Shown: positions 46,682 through 56,989, counted from the stretch's first letter. The stretch is DNA of 64,000 bases from Nitrospirales bacterium (GCA_021604005.1 BQIV01000002.1:1-64000), one strand, 5' to 3'. Made by a program: numbers and translations. The notes: generated by a model from the letters alone, not told the origin.

Positions 46682-47704
46682 TTATGTGAAGTATCTGAAC
46701 AAGAGGTTTCCGGCTTTATGAAGTAGCTCTTCATCCGGATCACTTTCTATTATCAGTTTTGTAATATCCCGTAACACTTGCCTTGCGTCTTCTCTCTTGT
46801 TGTCTTCAGCCAGCAGTGTATTCGATATAATTGCAATAGGGTAGCTTATGGCGCCCATACTTTGTTTAAACCTCACCACCCCAATATCATCATCAGCGCA
46901 CCAACTCATTCCAAGATCAACAATATCGTATTGATCTTTTCGGGCACGGCATAAAAGGTCCCAAAACAGTAAGTTATTGGACCTGTATTCCAACTTCTCC
47001 ATTTTGGATGCGCCAAACTTGTAATACAAAACATTTTTATGCTTGAGTAGTAAAATGGCGCTGATAACTTCACCATCCAGCATTGCTTCCAGAACAAATC
47101 CATTCCCTGCCTTAAAGAACTCATCAAAAATAACTTCAAAAAACGTTATGGGAGGAGTCAGTATTTTAAACTTTAGTTTCCTGTGTTGAGCAAACAAACG
47201 GAAAAATCTTCTGACGCTTTCGATATCCGAACTTTTATGAATACTGACACCATTTTTTTTCGCTTTTGCGACTGCTCTTCGAAATGAGTTCGAAGTGTTT
47301 TTCAGCATCACGTCTTCATCATCTATATCTACTCTGTGATATTGTGCCACTATGTTAGTAGTCAGATTTCTGATAGTACAATCCTTGAAAGACTCTCCGT
47401 CCCAGCGAAATTTAATAGGACAATCCTTAAAATTTCGTTCAATTGTTTTTATAATATCCTCGAGTTGATCTATGTTTAATCCTGACTTGACGTAGTCGGA
47501 AAAGGGGAGTGAAACAATCCGTTTGCCTATAAAATCATCAATGAAAGCAAAAAAAATCATGCCTCGATCTTGTTGAATTGCATATATTTGATATGAGAAA
47601 GTATGTAGTAAGGTTTTTATCCATTCATTCGAATCAAATAAATTCAACCCTTTGTAATCACTTAATATCTCCGGATTATCATTTATATTGATAATATTGG
47701 TCAT
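46682..47704 (-). CDS. FemAB/GNAT-like acyltransferase
   Basis: A 340-residue protein with the double-GNAT pattern of FemAB-like proteins (Acetyltransf_6). Seen: RRAVAKAKKNGVSIHKSSD, RRFFRLFAQHRKLKF, ISAILLLKHKNVLYYKFGAS and LLFWDLLCRARKDQYDIVDL. These transfer aminoacyl or acyl groups and occur in exopolysaccharide loci. It is AT-rich like the formyltransferase 14 bases downstream, and the two probably moved in together and act on the same amino sugar (inference). Confidence 0.75.
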   Translation of the reverse strand: MTNIININDNPEILSDYKGLNLFDSNEWIKTLLHTFSYQIYAIQQDRGMIFFAFIDDFIGKRIVSLPFSDYVKSGLNIDQLEDIIKTIERNFKDCPIKFRWDGESFKDCTIRNLTTNIVAQYHRVDIDDEDVMLKNTSNSFRRAVAKAKKNGVSIHKSSDIESVRRFFRLFAQHRKLKFKILTPPITFFEVIFDEFFKAGNGFVLEAMLDGEVISAILLLKHKNVLYYKFGASKMEKLEYRSNNLLFWDLLCRARKDQYDIVDLGMSWCADDDIGVVRFKQSMGAISYPIAIISNTLLAEDNKREDARQVLRDITKLIIESDPDEELLHKAGNLLFRYFT

Positions 47705-47888
47705 AATTCAAAAGCAACTAGTATCGTGCATTAAGCAAATGGGGCTTCATCAAGTCGAGTGAGTTGAATGAGTCAACTGATCGGTTATTACACACGTCTA
47801 CCCGAATGATTCTTGGAACCCTATGACTCTTTTTGCATGCTGCTGCACGAAATCGTTGAGTTTCCTACACGTGTAACCAAGATTCGAT

Positions 47889-50800
47889 CTAAGCAGATTT
47901 TTGATGGGTACTTAAAGAAACAACCTCTCGAGCAACTCGCTCTAAAGTTTGTTCCATTTCGTCTAGGCCCTCGAAACCTGGAGCAATAAGCTTTAGCGTA
48001 TTTATATGGGTTTTTGCATCTTCAATATTGCCCACCTTAAGTTGTACACTTCCCAACGCGAAGCGGACTGAACAGTTTGTAGGATTTCGCTGGAGATAGT
48101 ATGAGAGTGAGTTCTCAAGTTCACCCCAATCCCCAAGGACCGTACATGCCCGAATCAACCAATGAATGGCCTCTTCATCATCGGGGTATGCACGCAGCAC
48201 CCCAAGCAATACTGTTTTTGCCTTGTCAGCTGCTGTTTGTCCCATATAAGCCATAGCCAGCCCCATGCGACACTTTCGAGGATCACCTCCATAGCGCAGA
48301 GCACTGCTAAAAGCATCGACCGCTTCTTGATAATTCTGATGCTGCATCGACAAAACACCAAAGACTACCCACCCTTCTGGGTGGGTTGGATGTTGGTGAA
48401 AAAACTTTTTAAGATACATTTTGGCTTTATCCAGTCTTCCCTGCACGAGGGCGTCTTGTGCATTTTGAAGTTCTGCCTCAATTGTCGGAGTTACAGATTG
48501 AGCAGAGGAAGACGTAGGATGGGATTTGGGAATATCCTGAATCGTGGCTTCTTTCGCTTGAGTAAGAATATCTTGGTACAGGCCCTTAAGCTGATCGACG
48601 GTCCGACTCCAGGTATACTGCAAAGCATCGTTCTGAAGATGCGCAGAAGGCGGAGCGCTTATCGCTTGAAGAACGGCATCTCGGATACTATTTGGGTCAT
48701 CAGGCTCACAATAATGTACACCGTACGGAAGATAGTCTTTGAGCGTCCCCCAAGACGTAGCAGCTACGGCACAACCGAAACGAGCCGCCTCAATTGTGAC
48801 GATCCCAGGCAATTCATACCAACTTGGTAAACAAAATACTTTGGCTCCTCGATAACACGATGCCAGCATGTCATCTGACAAACGATCAACAAATATTGTA
48901 GGGGCCTTTCGTGGGAATCGACGACACAGGTCATCATATTCTGCTTGATACTTAACCCCGCCGGTAACAAACACCATCGGAATTGGTTCATGCTGTAAGG
49001 CCTTCAAAAGCATCAATTGGTTTTTTCTCGTCTCAAGCCGACCAACACACAAAACATAATCTTTCACTTGATATTTTTCGCAAAACAATTCTGGACCAAC
49101 ATTAGCATTGAGATGGTCCATTCCGAACTTCACGACTTCAATACGTTTACTCTCGGGATAAATTTCAAGCAATCGGCGACGTTCTACTTCACCGCTAGCG
49201 AAGAGGCAGGACGCATGCTGCGCCACAAAGGAATTCTCAGAAGGTGGAACTGAAGGTAGTCCTCGAATCTGATTCAAAGTTGAAGTAAATTGTCCTTCAT
49301 CAAACCCACTTTCAAAATACTGCCTAAACACAGCAATCGACGCAGAACACTTTGAAAGAAATCGTGGCCAATCTTCAAACAGAGTTGTGACCACAAAAGG
49401 AATCCCTGCTTGCAGGGCTTCTCTTGCGCAGTGCTCTGTATATTCTGGCGTGGCAAAGTTGAATAAATGAACAAGATCGTAGCTTGTTAATGTCGATTGT
49501 CCCAGTGCAATATCGACCTGAATACCTGATTGCTCAAGACCATCTTTGAGCTTGTTCATCACTAAGGTATCTCCACCAGGATGAGACACGGCATTCTGTC
49601 GATTTTGAAATAACACTCGAAGAGGCCGCTCTTGTCTACTTGTGTCGTGTTTTTCGCTTATAGATGTACGAGGAACCGACTCCTTCTCTACGTTTGCCTT
49701 CATTGCAGGTTGCACATCACGTATCAAGCAATCTGAATTTATGCCTGAAGAAGCCTGCGTTTTCACAGCCTCTTGTTGCTTACGACAGGTGAGTACTTGA
49801 GCCTGTTCTAAAATAGGTTTTGCACGATCATAGTCTTTCGTTCCACGCAATAATTCGTCACCTAACAACCAATACGCATCAGAACATTGTGGAGGTCGCG
49901 TCATCGTTTGCTCTAGCAGTTTCACAACTTCAGATCCCACTCTACAACCGCGAAGCACAAGCGCCAGTCCAATTTGTGCCCATTCATCATCAGGTGGGGT
50001 AATCGGTTCATTAGATTGCTTCAAATATGGTAACTGATAGCGATAGTAGTCTTTCCAAAAATGGATTCGCTCGACTTCGCTAAGATGATGTTGAAAAGCG
50101 GTCGCTGTCCGTGTCCAACTTTCTTCTTGTTCCTTTCGCGGCAGAGCTGACTTACCACTCTCACGAAATAACCGTGATTGTGAGAGCACATGATCGACAT
50201 AATGGAATGAGTACCCTTGAGCTGCAATCCGGAGCCAGTATTCGTAGTCGATGGAGAAAAATAGATCTTCTCGGTATTTCCCTATTGTGCGTATAAGTTC
50301 TTTTGAATAAAACATCGACGGTTGATAGAGTTCTATCAGGTCAAACCATCTCATCAATATGGGTAATGTGATTGGCACTCTAGGAATCTGCAACCACGCG
50401 ATGGCTTGCTGTTCATCCGTCAAGAGAGTTTTTCCGTAGACAAGATGCCGACCTTCATGAGAATTCATTTCCGATGCGACAATTCGAAACACATCTTGAC
50501 CAAAATAATTATCATCTGCATTGAGCCAGGAAATGATGTCACCGTTTGCCATCGCAAGCGCCTTATTCAATGCTTCAGCTTCTCCATTATCTGGTTCGGA
50601 CACCCATTTGAGATGGGGATATTCTTTGAGTATCTCAACCGTTTCGTCTGTTGAAGCCCCATCGGCGATAATATGCTCAAAGTTGTCATAATTTTGTGCG
50701 AGGACGCTTTCAATACAGCCACGAATATACTGAGCACAATTCATAGTTGGAGTTACAACGGAAATCTTAGGACGTAAAATTGCTGACTCTCGTAATGTGG

Positions 50801-52100
50801 ACATAGCATTGACCTTTTTAGGGCTTTGAGATTTCAGAGGAATGGCCTGTGGTTCAGTCGTTCTCGTTACTTTTTTTTGAGCAGCTGATAGGGCTTCTCT
50901 CCATCGCTCTACAGACTGCTCCATTGAAAGCTGCTCAGCGATAGTTTGCCGTGCAGCCTCTCCAAGCTTTCGACACAAAGCAGAATCCATCGATAATTGA
51001 ATCGCATATTGAGCAAATTCCTTTGCATCATTAGCGACAAACCCATTCACTCCATGTTCGATAGGCGATGCACTTGCGACCGCTTTCATGGCAATAACCG
51101 GAACACCATGCGCCATTGACTCGAGTATTTTTATTTGACTCCCTGTTCCTCCCAGCATGGGACAAATCGTGAATCGACTGACTGTATACAGAGGTTTTAA
51201 ATCGGGTATATAGCCTGACAACTCGACTCCTTGAACCCCTTCTACCTTCTCTGAAAATCCACCAACCACGCGTAATCGAAATCCAGGAATCTTCTCTAAC
51301 ACCCGAGGTAATACTTTCCTAACAAAATATACATACCCTTGGAGATTGAGCGGATTATTGGACCCCACAAACAACGGTAATCCATCATATGAATTTTTTA
51401 TATGTTGAAGGGCACATGCGGTCGGAACAGTACGTACTGCCCTACATGTCGAGTGCGTCCGAATGATACGAGCATCTGATTCTGTAATGGTAACAACTCC
51501 ATCGTACGCGTTATAAACCTTAATTTCCTTGGACTTGTTTTCGTAAGAATGACTCCACAATTCATCATAGAACGCTTCATCAATTACCGAAGGGTCGACA
51601 TTTTCAGGTATAACCGGCTCTTTTAAGAATGGTGAGACCTTTTTGGTTAAATGCCCATTGATTTCTAGCAAGTCGACGCTCCTGAGTATGCGAGTCGCCG
51701 ACTTATACGCATCATCCACAGCAAGCTGCCCCCACCATGCGTAATAGATGAGCACAAGGTCCGGCTTAACCTCCAAAAAGACATTGCGAAACTCTCTCAA
51801 GAGCCAAGGAGTTTGATACATATCCCAAGTATCTGGATAATATACTTGTTGATTGAGAAGGAATAGTTTCTCAACTGAATTGGCTTGCGCAAGATGAATT
51901 TTAATGTTACATGCCTCTTCAAACTTTCTCACATCGTCAACATGCCAACCCGTATCAGGGTCTCCAAATAAATCTGAAGCAAATAATGTGATCTCATACC
52001 CTAAGTTCAAAAGTGCCATCAAATCAGCAAGTTGAACTTGATGCGCCCCCGTTCGTGCACCCAACGCATTAAATGGCCAAAAAATCAGTATCTTTTTCAT
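47889..52100 (-). CDS. Giant glycosyltransferase: GT4 - GT2 - GT4 - TPR
   Basis: A 1403-residue cytoplasmic polypeptide with three catalytic modules. Residues 1-400 are a GT4 enzyme (MLGGTGSQIKILESMAHGVP near 320). Residues 445-690 are a GT2/GT-A domain (ISVVTPTMNCAQYIRGCIES, DGASTDETVEIL, metal motif LNADD about 526-530). Residues 826-1180 are a second GT4 (CVGRLETRKNQ, SWYELPGIVTIEAARFGCAV). Residues 1208-1390 are TPRs (FHQHPTHPEGWVVFGVLS and repeats). It probably adds several consecutive sugars to one glycan. The GT2 module is nearly the same as the second one in the next gene upstream. Confidence 0.88.
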   Translation of the reverse strand: MKKILIFWPFNALGARTGAHQVQLADLMALLNLGYEITLFASDLFGDPDTGWHVDDVRKFEEACNIKIHLAQANSVEKLFLLNQQVYYPDTWDMYQTPWLLREFRNVFLEVKPDLVLIYYAWWGQLAVDDAYKSATRILRSVDLLEINGHLTKKVSPFLKEPVIPENVDPSVIDEAFYDELWSHSYENKSKEIKVYNAYDGVVTITESDARIIRTHSTCRAVRTVPTACALQHIKNSYDGLPLFVGSNNPLNLQGYVYFVRKVLPRVLEKIPGFRLRVVGGFSEKVEGVQGVELSGYIPDLKPLYTVSRFTICPMLGGTGSQIKILESMAHGVPVIAMKAVASASPIEHGVNGFVANDAKEFAQYAIQLSMDSALCRKLGEAARQTIAEQLSMEQSVERWREALSAAQKKVTRTTEPQAIPLKSQSPKKVNAMSTLRESAILRPKISVVTPTMNCAQYIRGCIESVLAQNYDNFEHIIADGASTDETVEILKEYPHLKWVSEPDNGEAEALNKALAMANGDIISWLNADDNYFGQDVFRIVASEMNSHEGRHLVYGKTLLTDEQQAIAWLQIPRVPITLPILMRWFDLIELYQPSMFYSKELIRTIGKYREDLFFSIDYEYWLRIAAQGYSFHYVDHVLSQSRLFRESGKSALPRKEQEESWTRTATAFQHHLSEVERIHFWKDYYRYQLPYLKQSNEPITPPDDEWAQIGLALVLRGCRVGSEVVKLLEQTMTRPPQCSDAYWLLGDELLRGTKDYDRAKPILEQAQVLTCRKQQEAVKTQASSGINSDCLIRDVQPAMKANVEKESVPRTSISEKHDTSRQERPLRVLFQNRQNAVSHPGGDTLVMNKLKDGLEQSGIQVDIALGQSTLTSYDLVHLFNFATPEYTEHCAREALQAGIPFVVTTLFEDWPRFLSKCSASIAVFRQYFESGFDEGQFTSTLNQIRGLPSVPPSENSFVAQHASCLFASGEVERRRLLEIYPESKRIEVVKFGMDHLNANVGPELFCEKYQVKDYVLCVGRLETRKNQLMLLKALQHEPIPMVFVTGGVKYQAEYDDLCRRFPRKAPTIFVDRLSDDMLASCYRGAKVFCLPSWYELPGIVTIEAARFGCAVAATSWGTLKDYLPYGVHYCEPDDPNSIRDAVLQAISAPPSAHLQNDALQYTWSRTVDQLKGLYQDILTQAKEATIQDIPKSHPTSSSAQSVTPTIEAELQNAQDALVQGRLDKAKMYLKKFFHQHPTHPEGWVVFGVLSMQHQNYQEAVDAFSSALRYGGDPRKCRMGLAMAYMGQTAADKAKTVLLGVLRAYPDDEEAIHWLIRACTVLGDWGELENSLSYYLQRNPTNCSVRFALGSVQLKVGNIEDAKTHINTLKLIAPGFEGLDEMEQTLERVAREVVSLSTHQKSA

Positions 52101-52136
52101 TGGCTAACTCGTAAAAAATCTTAACTCACCTTACGT

Positions 52137-54617
52137 TTATGCGACCGTGTCAGCGTTCCCTCTGCAGACCAATGGCAATGCGCCAAACTGACTTCGTACA
52201 GCTGGATCTTTCGACTCTAGGGCTAATGCCCATTCAAAAGCCTGTTGAGCCTCAACACACTGATTATGCTGAACAAGGTTCTCAGCATACAGTCCAAGGA
52301 GATTCGCAGTAATGAGAAGGGAATCTTGCGAAGAGCTTTGCAGTCTACTGCTTAAAATCTTATAGAAAAAATCTGGATCGACTCGTTTACATTCACGATA
52401 GGCGAGCATAAAACCTATGACACTTTCCTTACAATCGGAAAAATCTATAACTTCATCCTTGTAATAGTCAGCAGCGTGGAGTAATCGAAAGGTATAAAAA
52501 TCCTTAAAGAAATGAATTTGCTCTCCAACTTCTAAGCATGGGAGAAAAGCCATACAAATGTCCCACCATTCTTTGGCTTTTACCGCATAAGGCGTTTCCG
52601 TCTTACCTCCAGATCGATAAATCATCGATTTGGAAAACGCTTGATCAACAAAATGAAACTTGTACCCTTTCATGGCAATCCTAAACCAATACTGATAATC
52701 AGCTCCGTAACAGAGGTGTTCATTAAAGAATCCAACATCTTCCAATAACATTCGAGAGATGAAAATTGAAGGTTGAAACAGATTAAGCTTAAACCATCTT
52801 GTCAGCGTTACCATATTGATGGGTGCCATCGGCATCACCCAATGTGTCGCTTCTTTCTCGTCATTGACAAAAATTGTTTTCCCATACACTACATGCTGGC
52901 CATCAGCAGAACATAGTTCTTCGGCTGCCCGAAGCAATGCTCCATCGACATAACAATCATCGGCATTAAGCCAGCCCAGAATATCTCCAGTAGCCATTCG
53001 CAGAGCCTTATTCAATGCTTCGATTTCTCCATTGTCTGGCTCAGAAATCCACTTCACATGCGGGTATTCCTTAAGGATCTCGACAGTATTATCTGTTGAA
53101 CCACCATCCACGACGATATGCTCGAAATTCTCGTAATTTTGCCGCAAGACACTCTCTATACAATCGCGAATCAATGGACCGCAGTTATAAGTCGGCGTGA
53201 CTATCGAAAACTTTGGATGCTGCACTTGTCCAATACCTACATTTTTGACCAACGCCTCTTTCATCGCATGGTCTAATGGCTGCTCAACGCTCTTGGAAAT
53301 TGAACAGGTGTTCGTTGTGTGGATTCCCATCTTATGCAAGTCCTTCAGCCTCTCTTGGGCACGCACATGAGAAGAGTCAATTTCGACAAGCATCTCTAGG
53401 GTTTGGATAGCTCTCCTAACCTGACCTGTACGTTCATACATCATTGCCAATGCATAACGCACATTCATATTGGTGGGAAAACGAGAAATTGATTTAATCA
53501 GGGTTTCTACGGCACGGGAGTCATCACCTAATGCTGCATAGACAAATGCTAATGCTAAATGGGTTTCAACCTGTTCGGGATGTTCTCGAGCCAATTCAAT
53601 ACAAAACGGCGCAGTCGCAGATAAACTCGCTCGTACAATAGCTGGATCAGAACAGTTACTAGCTGACTCAACATTCTTTGCGTGCATCGAATACTGTTCG
53701 AGTGTTGATGCACTTAGCGTCTCGCCTTGAACATACCGACTCCATTGCCAAAACGGGTAATGAATCAGCATCAAGGTCTGCAGATCCCAATGCTCAGGCG
53801 ATTCCAGCACTGCATGAACTATGTCATCACCAAAATGATTCATCACTTTGCCGCGAACGAAATAGGGGACAACGTCAAGATAAGACTTAGATTTAAGCAT
53901 TGTAAAAATACGTTGAAGAACTTGAGACTGGTCCTCCCATGTGCGCCTTCCTGAAGAGGAATAGCTATCTGACCGAACTCTCAGGGCCGATAACGGTGCA
54001 GGGATATAGCAGATGCCTTGTCGAAAGCCGAGAACGAGTAAGGCAAACCAATCACAATGCCACTTCAGTTCTGAAGGATACCCACCAATATCTAGCAACG
54101 CGTTCTTTTTTACCACCGACGTATGACCAGCGATCCAATTCCCTCTAATGACTTGAACGAACTCTTCTGGGGAAAGATACCCAGGCGTGTCCCTCCATTG
54201 CAGGCGTGAAATCCTTTCAACATCGCTTTGATCCTCAAACCATACAGGGTCAGAGCAACAGAGCGGAGCATTGGGATGCTGAGCCAAAAGACTCATCGAT
54301 TCTTCAAGAAATCCTGGCAGGAATTTATCATCAGCCGAACACCCAACTATGTACTCACCCTGTGCTTGCTTCAAAAAAAGATCAGTTGAGTAAAGAGGCC
54401 CCTTGTTGGTGTCATTTTGAATTAACTTGACGTTGAATTCTCGTTGGACGAATGCGTCAATAATCTGAAGGCTGTTATCAGTTGAACAATCGTCAATAAT
54501 CATTATTTCAGTTGGCGTGAAAGACTGACTGAGAATAGACCCTATGGACTGTTCAAGATAATGTGCGTGATTGTAGTTTGGCACACATACCGACAGTGTC
54601 ATGTCTTGCATAGCCAA
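52137..54617 (-). CDS. Double GT2 glycosyltransferase with internal TPRs
   Basis: An 826-residue protein. Residues 7-230 are a first GT2 domain (LSVCVPNYNHAHYLEQSIGS, IIDDCSTDNSL, metal motif SADD about 95-98). Residues about 345-435 are TPRs (LALAFVYAALGDDSRAVETL, ALAMMYERTGQVRRAIQTL). Residues 468-715 are a second GT2 (FSIVTPTYNCGPLIRDCIES, DGGSTDNTVEIL, LNADD about 550-554), and the tail contains one more TPR-like hairpin. It is 36 bases ahead of the giant enzyme and shares a GT2 module with it, so the two probably act on the same chain. Confidence 0.88.
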   Translation of the reverse strand: MAMQDMTLSVCVPNYNHAHYLEQSIGSILSQSFTPTEIMIIDDCSTDNSLQIIDAFVQREFNVKLIQNDTNKGPLYSTDLFLKQAQGEYIVGCSADDKFLPGFLEESMSLLAQHPNAPLCCSDPVWFEDQSDVERISRLQWRDTPGYLSPEEFVQVIRGNWIAGHTSVVKKNALLDIGGYPSELKWHCDWFALLVLGFRQGICYIPAPLSALRVRSDSYSSSGRRTWEDQSQVLQRIFTMLKSKSYLDVVPYFVRGKVMNHFGDDIVHAVLESPEHWDLQTLMLIHYPFWQWSRYVQGETLSASTLEQYSMHAKNVESASNCSDPAIVRASLSATAPFCIELAREHPEQVETHLALAFVYAALGDDSRAVETLIKSISRFPTNMNVRYALAMMYERTGQVRRAIQTLEMLVEIDSSHVRAQERLKDLHKMGIHTTNTCSISKSVEQPLDHAMKEALVKNVGIGQVQHPKFSIVTPTYNCGPLIRDCIESVLRQNYENFEHIVVDGGSTDNTVEILKEYPHVKWISEPDNGEIEALNKALRMATGDILGWLNADDCYVDGALLRAAEELCSADGQHVVYGKTIFVNDEKEATHWVMPMAPINMVTLTRWFKLNLFQPSIFISRMLLEDVGFFNEHLCYGADYQYWFRIAMKGYKFHFVDQAFSKSMIYRSGGKTETPYAVKAKEWWDICMAFLPCLEVGEQIHFFKDFYTFRLLHAADYYKDEVIDFSDCKESVIGFMLAYRECKRVDPDFFYKILSSRLQSSSQDSLLITANLLGLYAENLVQHNQCVEAQQAFEWALALESKDPAVRSQFGALPLVCRGNADTVA

Positions 54618-54667
54618 TACGACCTTTCAACTAAATGATGCCAGAGGGACTAAATGACCAAGTCGAC

Positions 54668-55126
54668 TCATCTCATCATGTAAGCTTGAAATTCAGCAAT
54701 TTCTTCAGCATTCGACCCATCTGGGCACCATAGCGCATGTTCTGTTGTATCTTTCAAAAATGGTCCAGTGGTTGTCTCATGAACAATCACAAACGTCGAG
54801 AGAGGGATGACCGAATGCCAGACATCACCAGGCAATCGACACAGGAATGTTCCGTCACATTCCCCAGGTGAGAGTCGTGTCCGGCGCGTAACTTGACCAC
54901 ATTCGCTAAACAACACGAGAAGGAGCTCTCCCTCAATCATGTGAAATGATTCACTCTTTCCAGCATGACGATGAGGTCGGACGTAGGAGTCTCGACAAAA
55001 GGCAATGACCATTTCCTGAACTTTCTCATAATGATCGCGATGAAGACAGATTCTCGCACGTTTTTGTGGAGAGGACATCGCTGCCTGCTTGAGTTGAGCA
55101 AGCTGTGCGCCGTTCACTTCATTCAT
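54668..55126 (-). CDS. wbuC: WbuC family cupin-fold protein
   Basis: Small cupin (152 residues from ATG 55126) of the WbuC family, a common marker of O-antigen clusters with no proven reaction. Metal-binding residues are visible: RPHRHAGKSESFHMIEGELL, then LPGDVWHSV. The family N-terminus (SPQKRARICLHRDHYEKVQE) is intact. The start is uncertain: a GTG at 55150 just after AAGGAGGT overlaps the aminotransferase stop region, and the longest frame opens at 55189 inside that gene. The ATG gives the best fit to family length. Confidence 0.8.
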   Translation of the reverse strand: MNEVNGAQLAQLKQAAMSSPQKRARICLHRDHYEKVQEMVIAFCRDSYVRPHRHAGKSESFHMIEGELLLVLFSECGQVTRRTRLSPGECDGTFLCRLPGDVWHSVIPLSTFVIVHETTTGPFLKDTTEHALWCPDGSNAEEIAEFQAYMMR

Positions 55127-55149
55127 TTCTTGACCCAAAGAAACGACCA

Positions 55150-56274
55150 CTACACCTCCTTCGTTTCCTGAAAAAACTCCTGAACACACTCCGTAACATA
55201 ACAGACATCAGTGCGTGCCAATTTTTCATGGATGGGAAGAGAAAGAATCTCTTTCACCAAGCCAGAAGCATTCAACATCTCCGCACGCGGACAATGTAAG
55301 TATGCAGGTTGTTCAGACATCAGAGACGGATGACGAATTTTGGTCTCAACTCCCTTGTTTCGAAGAAACGCCATGAGCGCATCTCGCTGTCTTGTTCGAA
55401 TTATGTATGTATAAAAGACATCGATTCCGCCTTGAGTCTCTCGAGGAGTCTCCACCAATCCAGTCAGTTGCTCGTCATACCACGATGCCAGCTCCCGCCT
55501 TCGCTCAATCACCCAATCAATCTTTGATAACCGCTTTAACAGGATTGCAGCCTGTATCGTATCCAATCGCCCATTCAGGCTTGGTTCGATACACACTTCT
55601 TTGTTCACGGTTCCGTTATACCGAAGGGCAAGTAACCTGTCGTAGATATCTTCACGATCCATCACGATCATACCAGCTTCACCACATGCTCCTAATACCT
55701 TCATAGGATTCATACTGAAACAACCGATGCTTCCAAAAGATCCAGCAATTTGATCGTGATAGCGAGCACCAAATGCCTGGGAAGCGTCCTCTACGACTGC
55801 TAGATCATACTCGGCGGCAATTTCAGATAACGCTTCCATTTGGCAAACCTTACCCGTGTAGTGTACCGGCATCACAGCTTTCGTCCTTGAAGTAATCAAT
55901 CTGCGAACACATTCCGGATCGATGTTCAAGTCTTCACCAATATCCGCAAAAACCGGAGTCGCTCCTGTCATCGCAATAGCATTAGCGGTAGCGACCCATG
56001 ATAGTGAGGTGGTGATGACTTCAGAGCCTGGCCCCACCCCTAAACTTTTCAACCCCAAATATAAGGCATCCGTACCGGAGTTGACGCCCACCGCATATTT
56101 TCGCCCACAAAAAATAGCTATTTTGACTTCCAATTCATGTACTTCTTTTCCGAGAACCAACTGGCCATGACACAATACATTCTCCACGGCCGATAGGATC
56201 TCTTGACGTGCAGCTTTATCGGTAATTCGCAGATCAAGAAAGGGTACCTTCCACTCCATGACTTCACTAGGCAT
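55150..56274 (-). CDS. DegT/DnrJ/EryC1/StrS family sugar aminotransferase
   Basis: PLP enzyme of 374 residues that transaminates a keto-sugar nucleotide. Seen: GVNSGTDALYLGLKSLGVGP, DASQAFGARYHDQIAGSFGS (Asp 163 contacts the PLP ring) and the PLP lysine, about residue 192, in SMNPMKVLGACGEAG. The sequence does not tell whether a 3- or 4-keto sugar is used. With gmd and a formyltransferase in the same locus, an N-formylated amino sugar such as N-formylperosamine is conceivable. It lies 4 bases after the methyltransferase and leads into wbuC. Confidence 0.88.
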   Translation of the reverse strand: MPSEVMEWKVPFLDLRITDKAARQEILSAVENVLCHGQLVLGKEVHELEVKIAIFCGRKYAVGVNSGTDALYLGLKSLGVGPGSEVITTSLSWVATANAIAMTGATPVFADIGEDLNIDPECVRRLITSRTKAVMPVHYTGKVCQMEALSEIAAEYDLAVVEDASQAFGARYHDQIAGSFGSIGCFSMNPMKVLGACGEAGMIVMDREDIYDRLLALRYNGTVNKEVCIEPSLNGRLDTIQAAILLKRLSKIDWVIERRRELASWYDEQLTGLVETPRETQGGIDVFYTYIIRTRQRDALMAFLRNKGVETKIRHPSLMSEQPAYLHCPRAEMLNASGLVKEILSLPIHEKLARTDVCYVTECVQEFFQETKEV

Positions 56275-56278
56275 CAGA

Positions 56279-56989
56279 TCACTCGCATTTCGCGCCGTGG
56301 TTGAATTGGGGAATAAAAGCTAAAACAAAGTAATACCAGGCCATTTTCGAGAATCCGGTATGGACCACTTCATCGTTCATCGAAAACGCGGTCGTTCGAG
56401 CAAAATAATGTTCAATCAAGTTGAGCAATTCTTCCTGATCATAGCACTTGACATGAGAGGCCTTACTGAGTGCACTTTGATACTGGTACGAATAGAGACT
56501 CGGTGATCCAATCACCGTCATACCACTCGGATGAAGATGACCAGCCATAGCCGCAACGAGTTGATGCCCTTGCTCAACGGGCATATGTTCAATCACATCA
56601 AGAGCCACAACGACGTCATAACGCTGAGAAGCTTCCACATCGAATACATCGCCCATTTGAAACTCGACATTGTCTCGAGGGTTGAGCGCACGTGCCTCCG
56701 CGATCTCTGTATTCTTGACATCCATTCCCGTGACATGCGAACAAAACTGGCTTAAGAACACACTCCCTAATCCAGACCCACAACCAATCTCCAATACCCG
56801 ATCCGTTTTTTTGATTAACCGTGCGACAAACTTATATCGAGCAAGACGAATAAGCAGTCGGAGCAAATCTTTTTCAAGAAAATACCCATACTCTGGTGGA
56901 AAAATCGCTCCCTTGTAGTTCGCATACAATTCGCCAACCAACTTCTCATACTGCTCAGGGTCAGCATGATATGGACCGAGATCTTGCAT
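56279..56989 (-). CDS. Class I SAM-dependent methyltransferase
   Basis: A 236-residue methyltransferase. Motif I is RVLEIGCGSGLGSVFLSQF (about residue 65), followed by VTGMDVKNTEIAEARAL, YDVVVALDVIEHMPVEQG and LHPSGMTVIGSPSLYS. It belongs with sugar or lipid methyltransferases by context only. It is 4 bases ahead of the aminotransferase, so the two are co-expressed and may act on the same amino sugar. Confidence 0.82.
   Translation of the reverse strand: MQDLGPYHADPEQYEKLVGELYANYKGAIFPPEYGYFLEKDLLRLLIRLARYKFVARLIKKTDRVLEIGCGSGLGSVFLSQFCSHVTGMDVKNTEIAEARALNPRDNVEFQMGDVFDVEASQRYDVVVALDVIEHMPVEQGHQLVAAMAGHLHPSGMTVIGSPSLYSYQYQSALSKASHVKCYDQEELLNLIEHYFARTTAFSMNDEVVHTGFSKMAWYYFVLAFIPQFNHGAKCE

Noticed and set aside
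48162-48830. 222-codon plus-strand open frame
   Set aside because: Fully antisense to the giant glycosyltransferase, whose TPR and GT4 motifs are clear; composition is not protein-like.
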